Positions 56,023 to 64,000 of a stretch of DNA of 64,000 nucleotides are shown piece by piece. How positions within the stretch are numbered: position 1 is the first letter of the stretch; each line of letters starts with the position of its first letter. Source of the stretch: Pantoea sp. GD03673. GTDB lineage: Bacteria > Pseudomonadota > Gammaproteobacteria > Enterobacterales > Enterobacteriaceae. The translations under genes were made by a program, and so were the position numbers. The stretch covers positions 1 through 64,000 of the forward strand of contig NZ_JAOCKJ010000009.1 of assembly GCF_029844725.1 (NCBI RefSeq). Reading direction: 5' to 3'. The notes beneath the pieces were generated by a model. That model was not told the DNA's origin. It saw only the letters and a list, made by a program, of their open reading frames with translations, and did no database searches.

Positions 56023-58698
56023 ATGAACCACGAACCCCAGCGTCCCGATCCCGACGCGCTGCTGCAGGCTAACCGTGAAACGCATCGCGGTCAGCTGAAA
56101 ATCTACTTTGGTGCCTGTGCCGGTGTGGGCAAAACCTACGCCATGCTGCAGGAGGCACAGCGGCTGCGTGCGCAGGGTCTGGATGTGCTGATCGGCGTGG
56201 TGGAAACCCATGAACGGCCGGAAACCGCGCAGCTGCTGACAGGTTTAACCCTGCTGCCGCGTCGTGCAACCGGCCGCTCGCGTCATGCGGAGTTCGATCT
56301 CGATGCCGCGCTGGCGCGCCATCCGGCGGTGATCCTGATGGATGAGCTGGCGCACACCAACGTGCAGGGCTCGCGCCATCCCAAGCGCTGGCAGGATATT
56401 GAAGAGCTGCTGGAGGCGGGCATTGACGTTCTCACCACCGTCAACGTGCAGCATCTTGAAAGCCTGAACGATGTGGTCGGCGGCGTCACCGGCATTCAGG
56501 TGCGCGAAACCGTGCCCGATCCTTTTTTCGACAGCGCCGACGAGGTGGTGCTGGTCGATCTGCCGCCCGACGATCTGCGGCAGCGGCTGAAAGAGGGCAA
56601 GGTTTATATTGGCGACCGCGCTGAGCGCGCCATCGAAAACTTTTTCCGCAAAGGTAACCTCTTTGCCCTGCGTGAGCTGGCCCTGCGTCGCACTGCCGAC
56701 CGGGTGGACGATCAGATGCGCGTCTGGCGCGATCAGCAGGGACGGGATCGCGTCTGGCACACCCGTGACGCCATTCTGCTCTGCATTGGCGACGACAGCG
56801 GCAGTGAAAAACTGGTCCGAACGGCTGCCCGACTCGCCGCACGACTCGGCAGTGAATGGCACGCGGTCTATGTCGAAACGCCCCGGCTTAACCGGCTGCC
56901 GGAAGCGCGGCGACGGGCGATTCTGCGCACCCTACAGCTGGCGCAGGAACTGGGTGCAGAAACCGCCACGCTCTCTGAACCGGATGAAGCGGAAGCGGTG
57001 CTGGGCTACGCCCGCGAACACAACCTGGGCAAAATTGTAACCGGCCGTCGCCCGCTGCGGCGCTGGCGGCGTGACAGTTTTGCCGAACGGCTGGGCCAGC
57101 TCGGGCCGGATCTCGACCTGCTGGTGGTGGCGCTGGATGAGCCGCTGAAAGATGCGCCGCATCCGCTGCCGGATGGCCGCGTCACCAGTGAGAAATGGCG
57201 GATTCAGCTACGCGGCGTGATGATGGCGCTGGTGCTCTGCATCGCTGTCACCGCCGCCGGTCAGTCGGTACTGATCAATTTCGATCCCGCCAACTGTGTG
57301 ATGATCTACCTGCTGGCCGTGGTGATCGTGGCACTGCGCTATGGTCGCTGGCCATCGGTGATCGCGACGGTGATGAATATCGTCGCCTTTGACCTCTTCT
57401 TTGTTGCCCCCACCGGCACGGTGGCGGTTTCCGACCTGCAATATCTGGTGACCTTTGGCGTCATGCTGGCCGTGGGCGTCATTGTCGGCAATCTCACCGC
57501 CGGGGTGCGCTATCAGGCGCGGGTGGCACGCTACCGTGAGCAGCGGGCGCGGCAGCTCTATGAGATGGCAAAATCGCTGGGCAGTGCGCTGACGCCGCAG
57601 GATATCGCCGCCACCAGCCAGCGGGTGCTGGATGCCACCTTGCAGGCGCGTTGCCTGCTGCTGCTGCCGGATGAGCAGGGCGAGCTGCAACCGGTGGGCG
57701 AGGCGTTACCGGCCAGCGAGCCGGATCGTGCGATTGCGAAATGGAGTTACAGCAAAGGCCAGCCTGCGGGCGCGGGCACCGATACGTTACCGGCGGTGCC
57801 CTATCAGATTCTGCCGCTGAAAAGCGGCGCGCACTGCCGGGGTCTGCTGGTGGTGGAGCCGCAGAACCTGCGTCAGCTGATGATCCCCGAACAGCAGCGA
57901 CTGGTCGAAACCTTCACGGTGCTGATTGCTAACGCCCTGGAGCGGATGACGCTGTCGCACAGCGAGGCGGCGTCCCGGCTCTCGGCAGAGCGTGAACAGC
58001 TGCGTAATGCGCTGCTGTCGGCGCTATCGCACGACCTGCGCACCCCGCTGACCGTGCTGTTTGGTCAGGCGGAAATGCTGATGCTCGACCTGGCCAGCGA
58101 CAACTCAAAATATGTGCCGCAGGCCAGCCAGATCCGCGAGCAGACGCTGAGCACCATCCGGCTGGTGAGCAACATGCTGGATATGGCGCGCATTCAGTCG
58201 GGCGGTCTTAATCTGCGGGAAGAGTGGCTGGCGCTGGAAGAGGTGATCGGCGGTGCGCTGAGCAGCATGGCCCCGTCGCTGAAAGGGCATGAGGTTCAGC
58301 TCGATCTGCCGGACGACATCGTGCTGATCAAAGGCGACAGCACGCTGCTGGAACGCGTCTTCACGAATCTGATCGAGAACAGCCTGAAATATGCCGGTAA
58401 CAGCGCGCCACGTGGCATCCGCGCCTGGCGTGCGGCATCACGCCTGGAGATTGCGGTGTGGGACAGCGGTCCGGGCATTGCCGAAGCTGATTTAAGCCGG
58501 ATTTTCGATAAATTCTGGCGCGGCGACAAAGAGTCGGCGGTGCCGGGCGTCGGGCTGGGTCTGGCAATCTGTAAAACCATTATCGAGAGCCACGACGGCC
58601 AGATTTGGGCAGAGAACCGGCCCGAAGGCGGCGCGGTATTTCGTCTCTCCCTGCCGCTGCCGCCGGTCCCCGAAATTTCTGACGAAGGGCTGAAATAA
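56023..58698 (+). CDS. kdpD: Sensor kinase KdpD
   Basis: An intact 891-residue sensor kinase. In order: N-terminal KdpD domain with Walker A GACAGVGKT (30-38), Usp domain (about 250-375), four membrane helices (about 398-500), a GAF-like domain, HisKA with His670 in LSHDLRTPL, and an ATPase with ENSLKYAG, DSGPGIAEADLS and GVGLGLAICK. It phosphorylates KdpE in response to low K+ or high osmolarity. Normally kdpE overlaps or follows it directly; here a yqhA gene follows 54 bp later, and no response regulator is in the window. Confidence 0.96.
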   Translation: MNHEPQRPDPDALLQANRETHRGQLKIYFGACAGVGKTYAMLQEAQRLRAQGLDVLIGVVETHERPETAQLLTGLTLLPRRATGRSRHAEFDLDAALARHPAVILMDELAHTNVQGSRHPKRWQDIEELLEAGIDVLTTVNVQHLESLNDVVGGVTGIQVRETVPDPFFDSADEVVLVDLPPDDLRQRLKEGKVYIGDRAERAIENFFRKGNLFALRELALRRTADRVDDQMRVWRDQQGRDRVWHTRDAILLCIGDDSGSEKLVRTAARLAARLGSEWHAVYVETPRLNRLPEARRRAILRTLQLAQELGAETATLSEPDEAEAVLGYAREHNLGKIVTGRRPLRRWRRDSFAERLGQLGPDLDLLVVALDEPLKDAPHPLPDGRVTSEKWRIQLRGVMMALVLCIAVTAAGQSVLINFDPANCVMIYLLAVVIVALRYGRWPSVIATVMNIVAFDLFFVAPTGTVAVSDLQYLVTFGVMLAVGVIVGNLTAGVRYQARVARYREQRARQLYEMAKSLGSALTPQDIAATSQRVLDATLQARCLLLLPDEQGELQPVGEALPASEPDRAIAKWSYSKGQPAGAGTDTLPAVPYQILPLKSGAHCRGLLVVEPQNLRQLMIPEQQRLVETFTVLIANALERMTLSHSEAASRLSAEREQLRNALLSALSHDLRTPLTVLFGQAEMLMLDLASDNSKYVPQASQIREQTLSTIRLVSNMLDMARIQSGGLNLREEWLALEEVIGGALSSMAPSLKGHEVQLDLPDDIVLIKGDSTLLERVFTNLIENSLKYAGNSAPRGIRAWRAASRLEIAVWDSGPGIAEADLSRIFDKFWRGDKESAVPGVGLGLAICKTIIESHDGQIWAENRPEGGAVFRLSLPLPPVPEISDEGLK

Positions 58699-58752
58699 CT
58701 TCACAGTGGATCGGTTATACTTTCGGACCTGTTTGATTATTCGTGGGATTGT

Positions 58753-59250
58753 ATGGAACGTTTTACCGAAAACCTGATGTATGCATCGCGCTGGTTGCTG
58801 GCACCGGTTTACATTGGACTTTCGCTGGGATTGCTGGCGCTGACCATTAAATTTTTCCAGGAAATTTTCCACCTGCTGCCCAACATTTTCAGCATTGCGG
58901 AAAACGATCTGATCCTGCTGCTGCTGTCACTGGTGGATATGACGCTGGTTGGCGGCCTGCTGGTGATGGTGATGCTGTCAGGTTATGAGAACTTCATCTC
59001 CAAACTCGATATTGATGAAGACAAAGAGAAGCTGAGCTGGCTGGGCAAGATGGACTCCGGCTCGCTGAAAAACAAGGTCGCTGCTTCTATCGTGGCTATC
59101 TCCTCCATTCACCTGCTGCGGGTGTTTATGGAAGCGCGCAACGTCGAAAACGACAAGCTGATGTGGTACGTGATTATCCACCTGACCTTTGTGCTTTCTG
59201 CCTTTGTGATGGGCTGGCTGGACAAGATGTCGCGCTACGATAAAAAGTAA
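58753..59250 (+). CDS. yqhA: UPF0114 membrane protein YqhA
   Basis: A 165-residue inner-membrane protein with about four helices, nearly the same as E. coli YqhA (164): [19 protein letters not shown] and [16 protein letters not shown] are the strongest matches. Function unknown. Located where kdpE would be expected. TATACT at 58728 may be its own promoter element. Confidence 0.93.
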   Translation: MERFTENLMYASRWLLAPVYIGLSLGLLALTIKFFQEIFHLLPNIFSIAENDLILLLLSLVDMTLVGGLLVMVMLSGYENFISKLDIDEDKEKLSWLGKMDSGSLKNKVAASIVAISSIHLLRVFMEARNVENDKLMWYVIIHLTFVLSAFVMGWLDKMSRYDKK

Positions 59251-59300
59251 AGTCATTCGCTTTCCGGCGCACCGCTGACGCGGTGCGCCTGTTTTATCCT

Positions 59301-59340
59301 CGCCTCAACGCCTCAACGCCTCAACGCCTCAACGCCTCAA
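59301..59340. repeat. Octamer tandem repeat (CGCCTCAA)x5
   Basis: Five perfect copies of CGCCTCAA from 59301 to 59340, with a further partial CGCC, between yqhA and the convergent LysR gene. Non-coding and just past both stop codons. Confidence 0.97.
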
Positions 59341-59368
59341 CGCCATGATCCGCTGACTCTGCCCGCTG

Positions 59369-60325
59369 TTACTCCGCCTTGCCTGCGCGAGCCGGTTGCG
59401 AGGCCGGGCGCGTGCCCGTCAGCTGCGGCATCACCTCTTTGATCAGGGCAAAAAAATGTTGCAGCCGGGCAGGATAGTAGCTTGCCCAGGGATAGGTCAG
59501 CCACACCGGCAGCGGCGGAGCCTGCCACGCGGGCATCAGCTGAACCAGTTTTTCTTCGGCCAGATCCTCCTGCACCGCCCACGAGGAGACAATCGCTGCA
59601 CCCATCCCGGCCAGCGCCGCTTTGCGCACCGCGTAGAGACTGTCACTGCTCAGCCGGGGGGTAATCGCCAGGTTCACCGGCTGGCCGTCGTCAATCTTCT
59701 GCAACGCCACTTCGTTACGGTAAAAGCTGGTCAGCGCCAGCCACGGCAGATCACGCAGCTGTTCCACCCGTTCAACAGGGGGATGCCGGGCCAGCAGATG
59801 CGGAGCCGCCACCACAATGCGCGGCACTTCAGCCAGCAGAATCGCCACCACCGAGGGATCGGTGGGCGCACCGACCTGAATGGCGCAGTCCACGTTCTCC
59901 GCCATAAAGTCGGGCGTGCGGTCATTCAGCATCCACTCAATATTGAGCCGGGGATAGCGGTGAAGATAGTCCACCAGCGGGGCGATCAGCTGATCCTGAC
60001 CAAAGGCGTGCGGGGCACGAACCCGCAGCGTGCCCACCGGGTCCGCGCTGGCACCGGTCAGCTCATCTTCCAGCGCATGCCAGGTTGCCAGCAGCTGCCG
60101 TGCCTGGGCGTAGCAGCGTTCGCCATCATCGGTGAGCTTCAGCGCATGGGTGGTGCGCAGGATCAGCTTCAGGCCCAGCCGCTGCTCCAGGGCCTGCAGG
60201 CGACGGCTGACGGTGGGCTGCGTCGTGCCGAGCTGCGCGGCGGCGGCAGACAGGCTGCCGCTCTCGACAATACGGATAAAGGTCTGCATCAGGTCAATAC
60301 GATCGCTGCTGCCGGGAGTGTTCAT
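59369..60325 (-). CDS. LysR-type regulator
   Basis: A 318-residue LysR regulator starting at ATG 60325 (MNTPGSSDRIDLMQTF); GTG 9 bases upstream is an alternative. Helix-turn-helix in LSAAAAQLGTTQPTVSRRLQ. The C-terminal tail RASQPARAGKAE is unusually long and polar. Divergent from an MFS exporter 93 bp away, its likely target. Confidence 0.86.
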   Translation of the reverse strand: MNTPGSSDRIDLMQTFIRIVESGSLSAAAAQLGTTQPTVSRRLQALEQRLGLKLILRTTHALKLTDDGERCYAQARQLLATWHALEDELTGASADPVGTLRVRAPHAFGQDQLIAPLVDYLHRYPRLNIEWMLNDRTPDFMAENVDCAIQVGAPTDPSVVAILLAEVPRIVVAAPHLLARHPPVERVEQLRDLPWLALTSFYRNEVALQKIDDGQPVNLAITPRLSSDSLYAVRKAALAGMGAAIVSSWAVQEDLAEEKLVQLMPAWQAPPLPVWLTYPWASYYPARLQHFFALIKEVMPQLTGTRPASQPARAGKAE

Positions 60326-60418
60326 ACGCACCACGCATAACGGTTTTGTCTGGCGTCAGTCTACCGCGTATAACCGCAATGCGCTTTAATGCTGTGACGA
60401 AATGATGAGGATGACACC

Positions 60419-61621
60419 ATGTCAGCAATAGAAAACGCAACCCGAAACGAACCGCTCTCCACGCCGCTGGTGTTTACGCTGGCCGCCGGTGCCGGACTCA
60501 GCGTCGCGTCGATTTACTACAGCCAGCCGATGCTGGATATCATCAGCAGGCAGTTTAACGCAGGCATTGGCGCAGTCGGTATGGTCCCCATGCTGACGCA
60601 GGCGGGCTATGCGCTGGGGATTCTGCTGCTGGCCCCGCTGGGCGATCGCCATGACCGGCGCACCATTATCTTTATCAAAGGCTTATTGCTGGTCGCGGCG
60701 CTGCTGCTGTGTGGGTTTTCGGGTGGACTCAGCGCGCTGCTGATTGCCAGCTTTGTGACCGGCCTGACTGCTACCGTCGCGCAGGACATCGTGCCCGCGT
60801 CGGCGGCGCTGGCCCCGGAACGCAGCCGGGGTAAAACGGTCGGCACGGTGATGACCGGCTTGCTGGTTGGGATTCTGCTGTCGCGGGTGGTCAGCGGCGT
60901 CGTAGCGGAATATTTCGGCTGGCGCACCATGTATATGATCGCCGCGCTGGCAGTGCTGCTGATTACGCTGACGCTGTGGCGGGTGCTGCCGCGCTTCGCG
61001 CCGGGCACTTCGGTGAGCTATCCGCGCCTGTTGCTGTCGCTGGTGCATCTGTGGCGTCATCATCAGACGCTGCGCCGGGCCGCGCTGGCTCAGGGTCTGC
61101 TGTCCGTGGCCTTCAGCGCCTTCTGGTCGACGCTGGCGTTAATGCTCAGCGACCGCTTTCATCTGGACAGTGCGGTGGCCGGGGCGTTTGGACTAGCCGG
61201 TGCAGCAGGCGCGATGGCCGCGCCGCTGGCGGGCAGTTTCGCTGACCGCATCGGTCCGGCCAGGGTCACGCAGGCGGGTGCCGCGCTGGTGACGATCTCT
61301 TTTGCGCTGATGTTTCTGCTGCCGCTTTTGCCCATGCCCGCGCAGCTGGCGCTGATTGTGGTCTGTACCATTGGCTTTGATTTAGGGGTGCAGGCCACGC
61401 TGGTGGCGCATCAGACGCTGGTCTACGGTCTGGCACCGGAGGCACGCAGCCGCCTGAATGCGTTGCTGTTTACCGTGGTGTTTATCGGTATGGCGACCGG
61501 TGCGGCGCTGGGGAGTCTGGCGCTGGCACACTGGGGCTGGAATGGCGTGGTTGCGCTCGCAACCTTAGCCGGTGCCGCCGCGCTGGCGGTCCGCTTCGCC
61601 AGCCGTCACCTGAAAAACTGA
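60419..61621 (+). CDS. MFS transporter (drug/metabolite exporter type)
   Basis: A 400-residue 12-helix exporter with YYSQPMLDIISRQF near TM1, LAPLGDRHDRRTI (motif A) and GTVMTGLLVGILLSRVVSG in TM5, features of the YnfM/YybF-like exporters. Substrate unknown. Divergent partner of the LysR regulator, which suggests induction by a compound. Confidence 0.85.
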   Translation: MSAIENATRNEPLSTPLVFTLAAGAGLSVASIYYSQPMLDIISRQFNAGIGAVGMVPMLTQAGYALGILLLAPLGDRHDRRTIIFIKGLLLVAALLLCGFSGGLSALLIASFVTGLTATVAQDIVPASAALAPERSRGKTVGTVMTGLLVGILLSRVVSGVVAEYFGWRTMYMIAALAVLLITLTLWRVLPRFAPGTSVSYPRLLLSLVHLWRHHQTLRRAALAQGLLSVAFSAFWSTLALMLSDRFHLDSAVAGAFGLAGAAGAMAAPLAGSFADRIGPARVTQAGAALVTISFALMFLLPLLPMPAQLALIVVCTIGFDLGVQATLVAHQTLVYGLAPEARSRLNALLFTVVFIGMATGAALGSLALAHWGWNGVVALATLAGAAALAVRFASRHLKN

Positions 61622-61681
61622 CACCTCGCCCGTCAAATAATGTGCCAGGCTTATTCATAAACCCGAAATATCTGGAGTGTT

Positions 61682-63028
61682 ATGAACTTTTTAGCCTGGA
61701 CAGCAGCGACGGGCGGCCTTCTGCTGTTGATGTCGCTGGCTTCCGGTTGGATTCACCGGGGGCCAGTCACTTCATTCGGACTGTTCCTCATCGCGGGTAT
61801 CCTGTGCGGCCCGTGGGGATTTGATCTTATTCACATCGACATCGTCACCCATTCCGAAGCCGTGGCCCACATCACGGAAATCACCATGGCGGCCTCGCTG
61901 TTTATCACCGGTCTTAAGCTGCGTCTGCCGCTGCAGAACAACTGCTGGCACACCGGGCTGAAACTGGCCTTTCCCGCGATGCTGCTCACCGTAGCGGCAA
62001 TGACGCTGCTGGCGCACTTCCTGGTGGGGTTAGACTGGCCAGTTGCGCTGGCGTTTGGTGCCATTGTCGCACCCACCGATCCGGTACTGGCGAGCCTCAT
62101 CTCGGTAAACGATGCGCAGGATGATGACTCGCTGCGGGTGGCGATCTCCAGCGAAGCGGGTATGAACGATGGCTCCGCGCTGCCGCTGCTGATGCTGGCG
62201 CTGCTGCTGTTCAATGGCGAGAGCCTGAGCGGGGGAATGCTGGCGCACTGGGGGGCGGTCGAGGTGCTCTGGGCGATTGGCGGCGGTCTGATCATCGGTT
62301 TTGTTCTGGGGCAGCTGGTCGGCATGCTGGCGACCTGGCTGCGTAACGCCAACGGTGACGTCGCGCCCAACGATTTCCTCGCGCTGGCGCTGATTGCGCT
62401 GAGCTATTCGCTGGTGGAGTGGCTGGGTGCTTCCGGCTTCCTGGCCGCCTTTGCCGCCGGATTGGGCCTGCGCCGTGCCGAGCTGGGCGTGTTCCGTCGT
62501 CATCAGCCGGAGGATCTCTCAGATGATGAGCGCGTACTGCCTTCGGAAGCGCTGGTGAATCCCAACAAACGCCTTGCGCATCAGGGCGACAACAATATGG
62601 TGAAGTCGATTGGGTTTGTAGTAGGCGATGCCCTCTCTTTTGGCGATACTATTGAACGTTTACTGGCGGCGGGCATGATGGTGGTGCTGGGCGTCACGCT
62701 GGCGCAGCACTGGAATATTTACGGCGTCCTGACGGGACTGGTGCTGTTTGCTGTGGTGCGCCCGCTGGCCGTCTGGCTGGTGACGCTACGCGCCGGACTG
62801 CCGCTGGGGCAGCGGCTGCTGATTGGCTGGCTGGGCATCCGGGGAATTGGCAGCCTGAACTACATCGCCTATGCCTGGACGCACGGCATGCAAGGCCCGC
62901 AGATGGAAATCATGACGAATATGGCGTTAACGCTGGTGGTCTGCAGCGTGGTCATCCACGGCACCACCGTATCGCCGCTGCTGAACTGGCGTCAGAAGCG
63001 TATTGATGCCCTTCAGCGTAAGAGTTAA
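61682..63028 (+). CDS. Na+/H+ antiporter (CPA1 type)
   Basis: A 448-residue monovalent cation:proton antiporter with about 12 helices. The transport core is visible as GAIVAPTDPVLASLISVND and SEAGMNDGSALPLLML (the Asn-Asp pair), then FLAAFAAGLGLRRA and GIRGIGSLNYIAYA. CPA1 members exchange Na+ or K+ for H+ to control pH and sodium. GGAGTGTT precedes the ATG. It may be co-transcribed with the 114-residue gene 23 bp downstream. Confidence 0.9.
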   Translation: MNFLAWTAATGGLLLLMSLASGWIHRGPVTSFGLFLIAGILCGPWGFDLIHIDIVTHSEAVAHITEITMAASLFITGLKLRLPLQNNCWHTGLKLAFPAMLLTVAAMTLLAHFLVGLDWPVALAFGAIVAPTDPVLASLISVNDAQDDDSLRVAISSEAGMNDGSALPLLMLALLLFNGESLSGGMLAHWGAVEVLWAIGGGLIIGFVLGQLVGMLATWLRNANGDVAPNDFLALALIALSYSLVEWLGASGFLAAFAAGLGLRRAELGVFRRHQPEDLSDDERVLPSEALVNPNKRLAHQGDNNMVKSIGFVVGDALSFGDTIERLLAAGMMVVLGVTLAQHWNIYGVLTGLVLFAVVRPLAVWLVTLRAGLPLGQRLLIGWLGIRGIGSLNYIAYAWTHGMQGPQMEIMTNMALTLVVCSVVIHGTTVSPLLNWRQKRIDALQRKS

Positions 63029-63051
63029 CCCGAACGAACAGGAGTTAAAAC

Positions 63052-63396
63052 ATGAAAGTATCTCAGATAGTGCTGCTGAGCATCCTTGCCTCCGGCAGTG
63101 CGCTGGCGGCAGACGACGCTGGCACGGAGCAGAATGTCTACGCCAGTCAGTTGTGCCACATTGTCAGCGGCGAAAAAAAGGTGGCTACGGCGGATCATTA
63201 CGTCGAGCAGATGAAAACGACGGTGGCGGGCGGCCAGTCACCGTCGGCGATGAATCAGCCTGAATTTGATGAAGAGTCTGCACGTGAAGTGGCCAGTGCC
63301 TGGCTGCAACTGGGCGACGATGAGCGGGCTAAACTGCGCGTCAATGAACAGCAGTGCGAGCAGGCCGTAATGGCGCAATTCCAGCAGGAAGATTAA
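63052..63396 (+). CDS. Small periplasmic protein, unknown function
   Basis: A 114-residue protein with a signal peptide (VSQIVLLSILASGSALA before ADDAG). The mature chain is acidic with two cysteines (Cys35 and Cys102) that could form a disulfide. No family recognised. AGGAGTTAAAAC precedes the start. Possibly in one unit with the antiporter, followed by a strong terminator. Confidence 0.8.
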   Translation: MKVSQIVLLSILASGSALAADDAGTEQNVYASQLCHIVSGEKKVATADHYVEQMKTTVAGGQSPSAMNQPEFDEESAREVASAWLQLGDDERAKLRVNEQQCEQAVMAQFQQED

Positions 63397-63412
63397 CCCC
63401 GCCGGAGAAGAT

Positions 63413-63440
63413 AAAAACGCGCCTGCCGGGCGCGTTTTTT
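63413..63440 (+). terminator. Terminator after the small periplasmic protein gene
   Basis: AAAAACGCGCC/GGCGCGTTTTT stem with a short loop and a T run, 17 nt past the stop. Confidence 0.9.
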
Positions 63441-63564
63441 TATGGCTTTTCAGGGGGCATTGCGTACATAATCGCCACCCATGGCACCAGACTTGCATCT
63501 GTTGATTCTTCTGCAGCCTGCCGCAACGGTTCGCTGACATTTCGGGCATCATATAACAGGCATT

Positions 63565-64000
63565 ATGATTACGCGTCGACGCTTTATTCTCGGCACGGGA
63601 GCGCTCGGGCTCTCCATGACCACCGGCAAATTATTTGCCCGCGATGACATTATTCCCCTCTGGCCGGACGATCCGCCCGGCGGCGGCGGCCCGTCGGGCC
63701 AGTTGCACATTAACAGCACCGGTTCCTGGTCAAATATCGTCAGCCCGGCGATTCAGCGGTTTAAACCGGAAAATCCCAATGGTGAAGCGGTATTAATCGC
63801 CGCTGGCGGCGGCTATCGCTGGATCGGCATGGGACGTGAAGCCTGGCCGGTGGCACGCTGGCTGAACGCCAGTGGCTACACCGCCTATGTGCTCAGCTAT
63901 CGGCTGCCGCATGAAAAGTGGCAGGCGGGGCGGCTGGCTCCGCTGCAGGATGCGCAGCGTGCTATCCGGCTGGTGCGATCCTTTGAGCGCAAGGTGCATG
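63565..64000 (+). CDS. Tat-exported alpha/beta hydrolase (partial, runs off the window)
   Basis: The first 145 codons of a larger gene. The N-terminus MITRRRFILGTGALGLSM carries a twin-arginine export signal (RRRFILG). The mature start IIPLWPDDPPGGGGPSG, then VLIAAGGGYRWIGMGREAWPVARWL and YVLSYRLPHEKWQAG resemble acetyl-ester-type hydrolases of the esterase/lipase BD-FAE group, which commonly act on carbohydrate esters. The catalytic Ser and the 3' end are outside the window. CAGG lies before the ATG. Confidence 0.8.
   Translation, partial: MITRRRFILGTGALGLSMTTGKLFARDDIIPLWPDDPPGGGGPSGQLHINSTGSWSNIVSPAIQRFKPENPNGEAVLIAAGGGYRWIGMGREAWPVARWLNASGYTAYVLSYRLPHEKWQAGRLAPLQDAQRAIRLVRSFERKVH

Noticed and set aside
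59301..59340. CRISPR-like array
   Set aside because: Contiguous 8-bp units with no spacers and no cas genes nearby.

Overview
The window is a stretch of an enterobacterial chromosome. Gene order tRNA-Trp, hdfR, maoP, yifB, ilvLXGMEDA, ilvY, ilvC is the classic Enterobacterales order near the replication origin. The accessory content (phosphoketolase, lgo, kdp and single-gene metabolic loci) and the protein sequences fit the Erwiniaceae, most likely Pantoea. That genus assignment is an inference from protein resemblance and layout, not from a database search.

Layout. 1-3.1 kb: tRNA-Trp, the LysR regulator HdfR, MaoP and the ComM-type ATPase YifB. 3.1-12.5 kb: the complete isoleucine-valine pathway, with leader peptide, attenuator, the tiny ilvX frame, an intact ilvG, the rest of the operon, a terminator lying inside the 3' end of ilvY, and the IlvY-controlled ilvC. 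12.5-13.1 kb: a gene-free spacer with a row of hairpins and a 102-bp imperfect palindrome. 13.1-28.2 kb: metabolic and transport genes in small units, namely yhjE-yhjD-yhjC, an SDR, PhzF, GST, two MocR regulators each divergent from a small target gene, a LysE exporter, phosphoketolase, malate:quinone oxidoreductase and an AhpD-like protein. 28.2-29.4 kb: the manganese exporter mntP behind an MntR box, then a small transcript encoding a 25-residue protein closely resembling AzuC. 29.4-31.05 kb: four consecutive minus-strand genes for small exported glycine/asparagine/aspartate-repeat proteins. 31.8-34.1 kb: an alpha/beta hydrolase overlapped with an unrecognised 463-residue protein. 34.1-37.7 kb: lgoT-lgoR and lgoD for L-galactonate use. 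37.7-47.4 kb: nucleoside hydrolase, fluoride riboswitch plus crcB, TIM-barrel protein, esterase, glutathionyl-hydroquinone reductase, LysR, FemAB-like acyltransferase, ABC exporter, GNAT and an orphan sugar-binding protein. 47.8-51.5 kb: MFS transporter plus 2-hydroxyacid dehydrogenase, and an HD-GYP protein. 51.5-58.7 kb: kdpFABC-kdpD with a KdpE-type site but no adjacent kdpE. 58.7-64 kb: yqhA, LysR/MFS pair, Na+/H+ antiporter, a small periplasmic protein and the start of a Tat-exported hydrolase.

No insertion sequence, prophage, integrase or CRISPR array was seen. The strongest candidates for something undescribed are the four-gene glycine-repeat cluster, the AzuC-like dual-function RNA locus beside mntP, the loss or relocation of kdpE, and the hydrolase/463-residue protein pair. 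All functions come from reading sequence and remembered family features; no searches were run.
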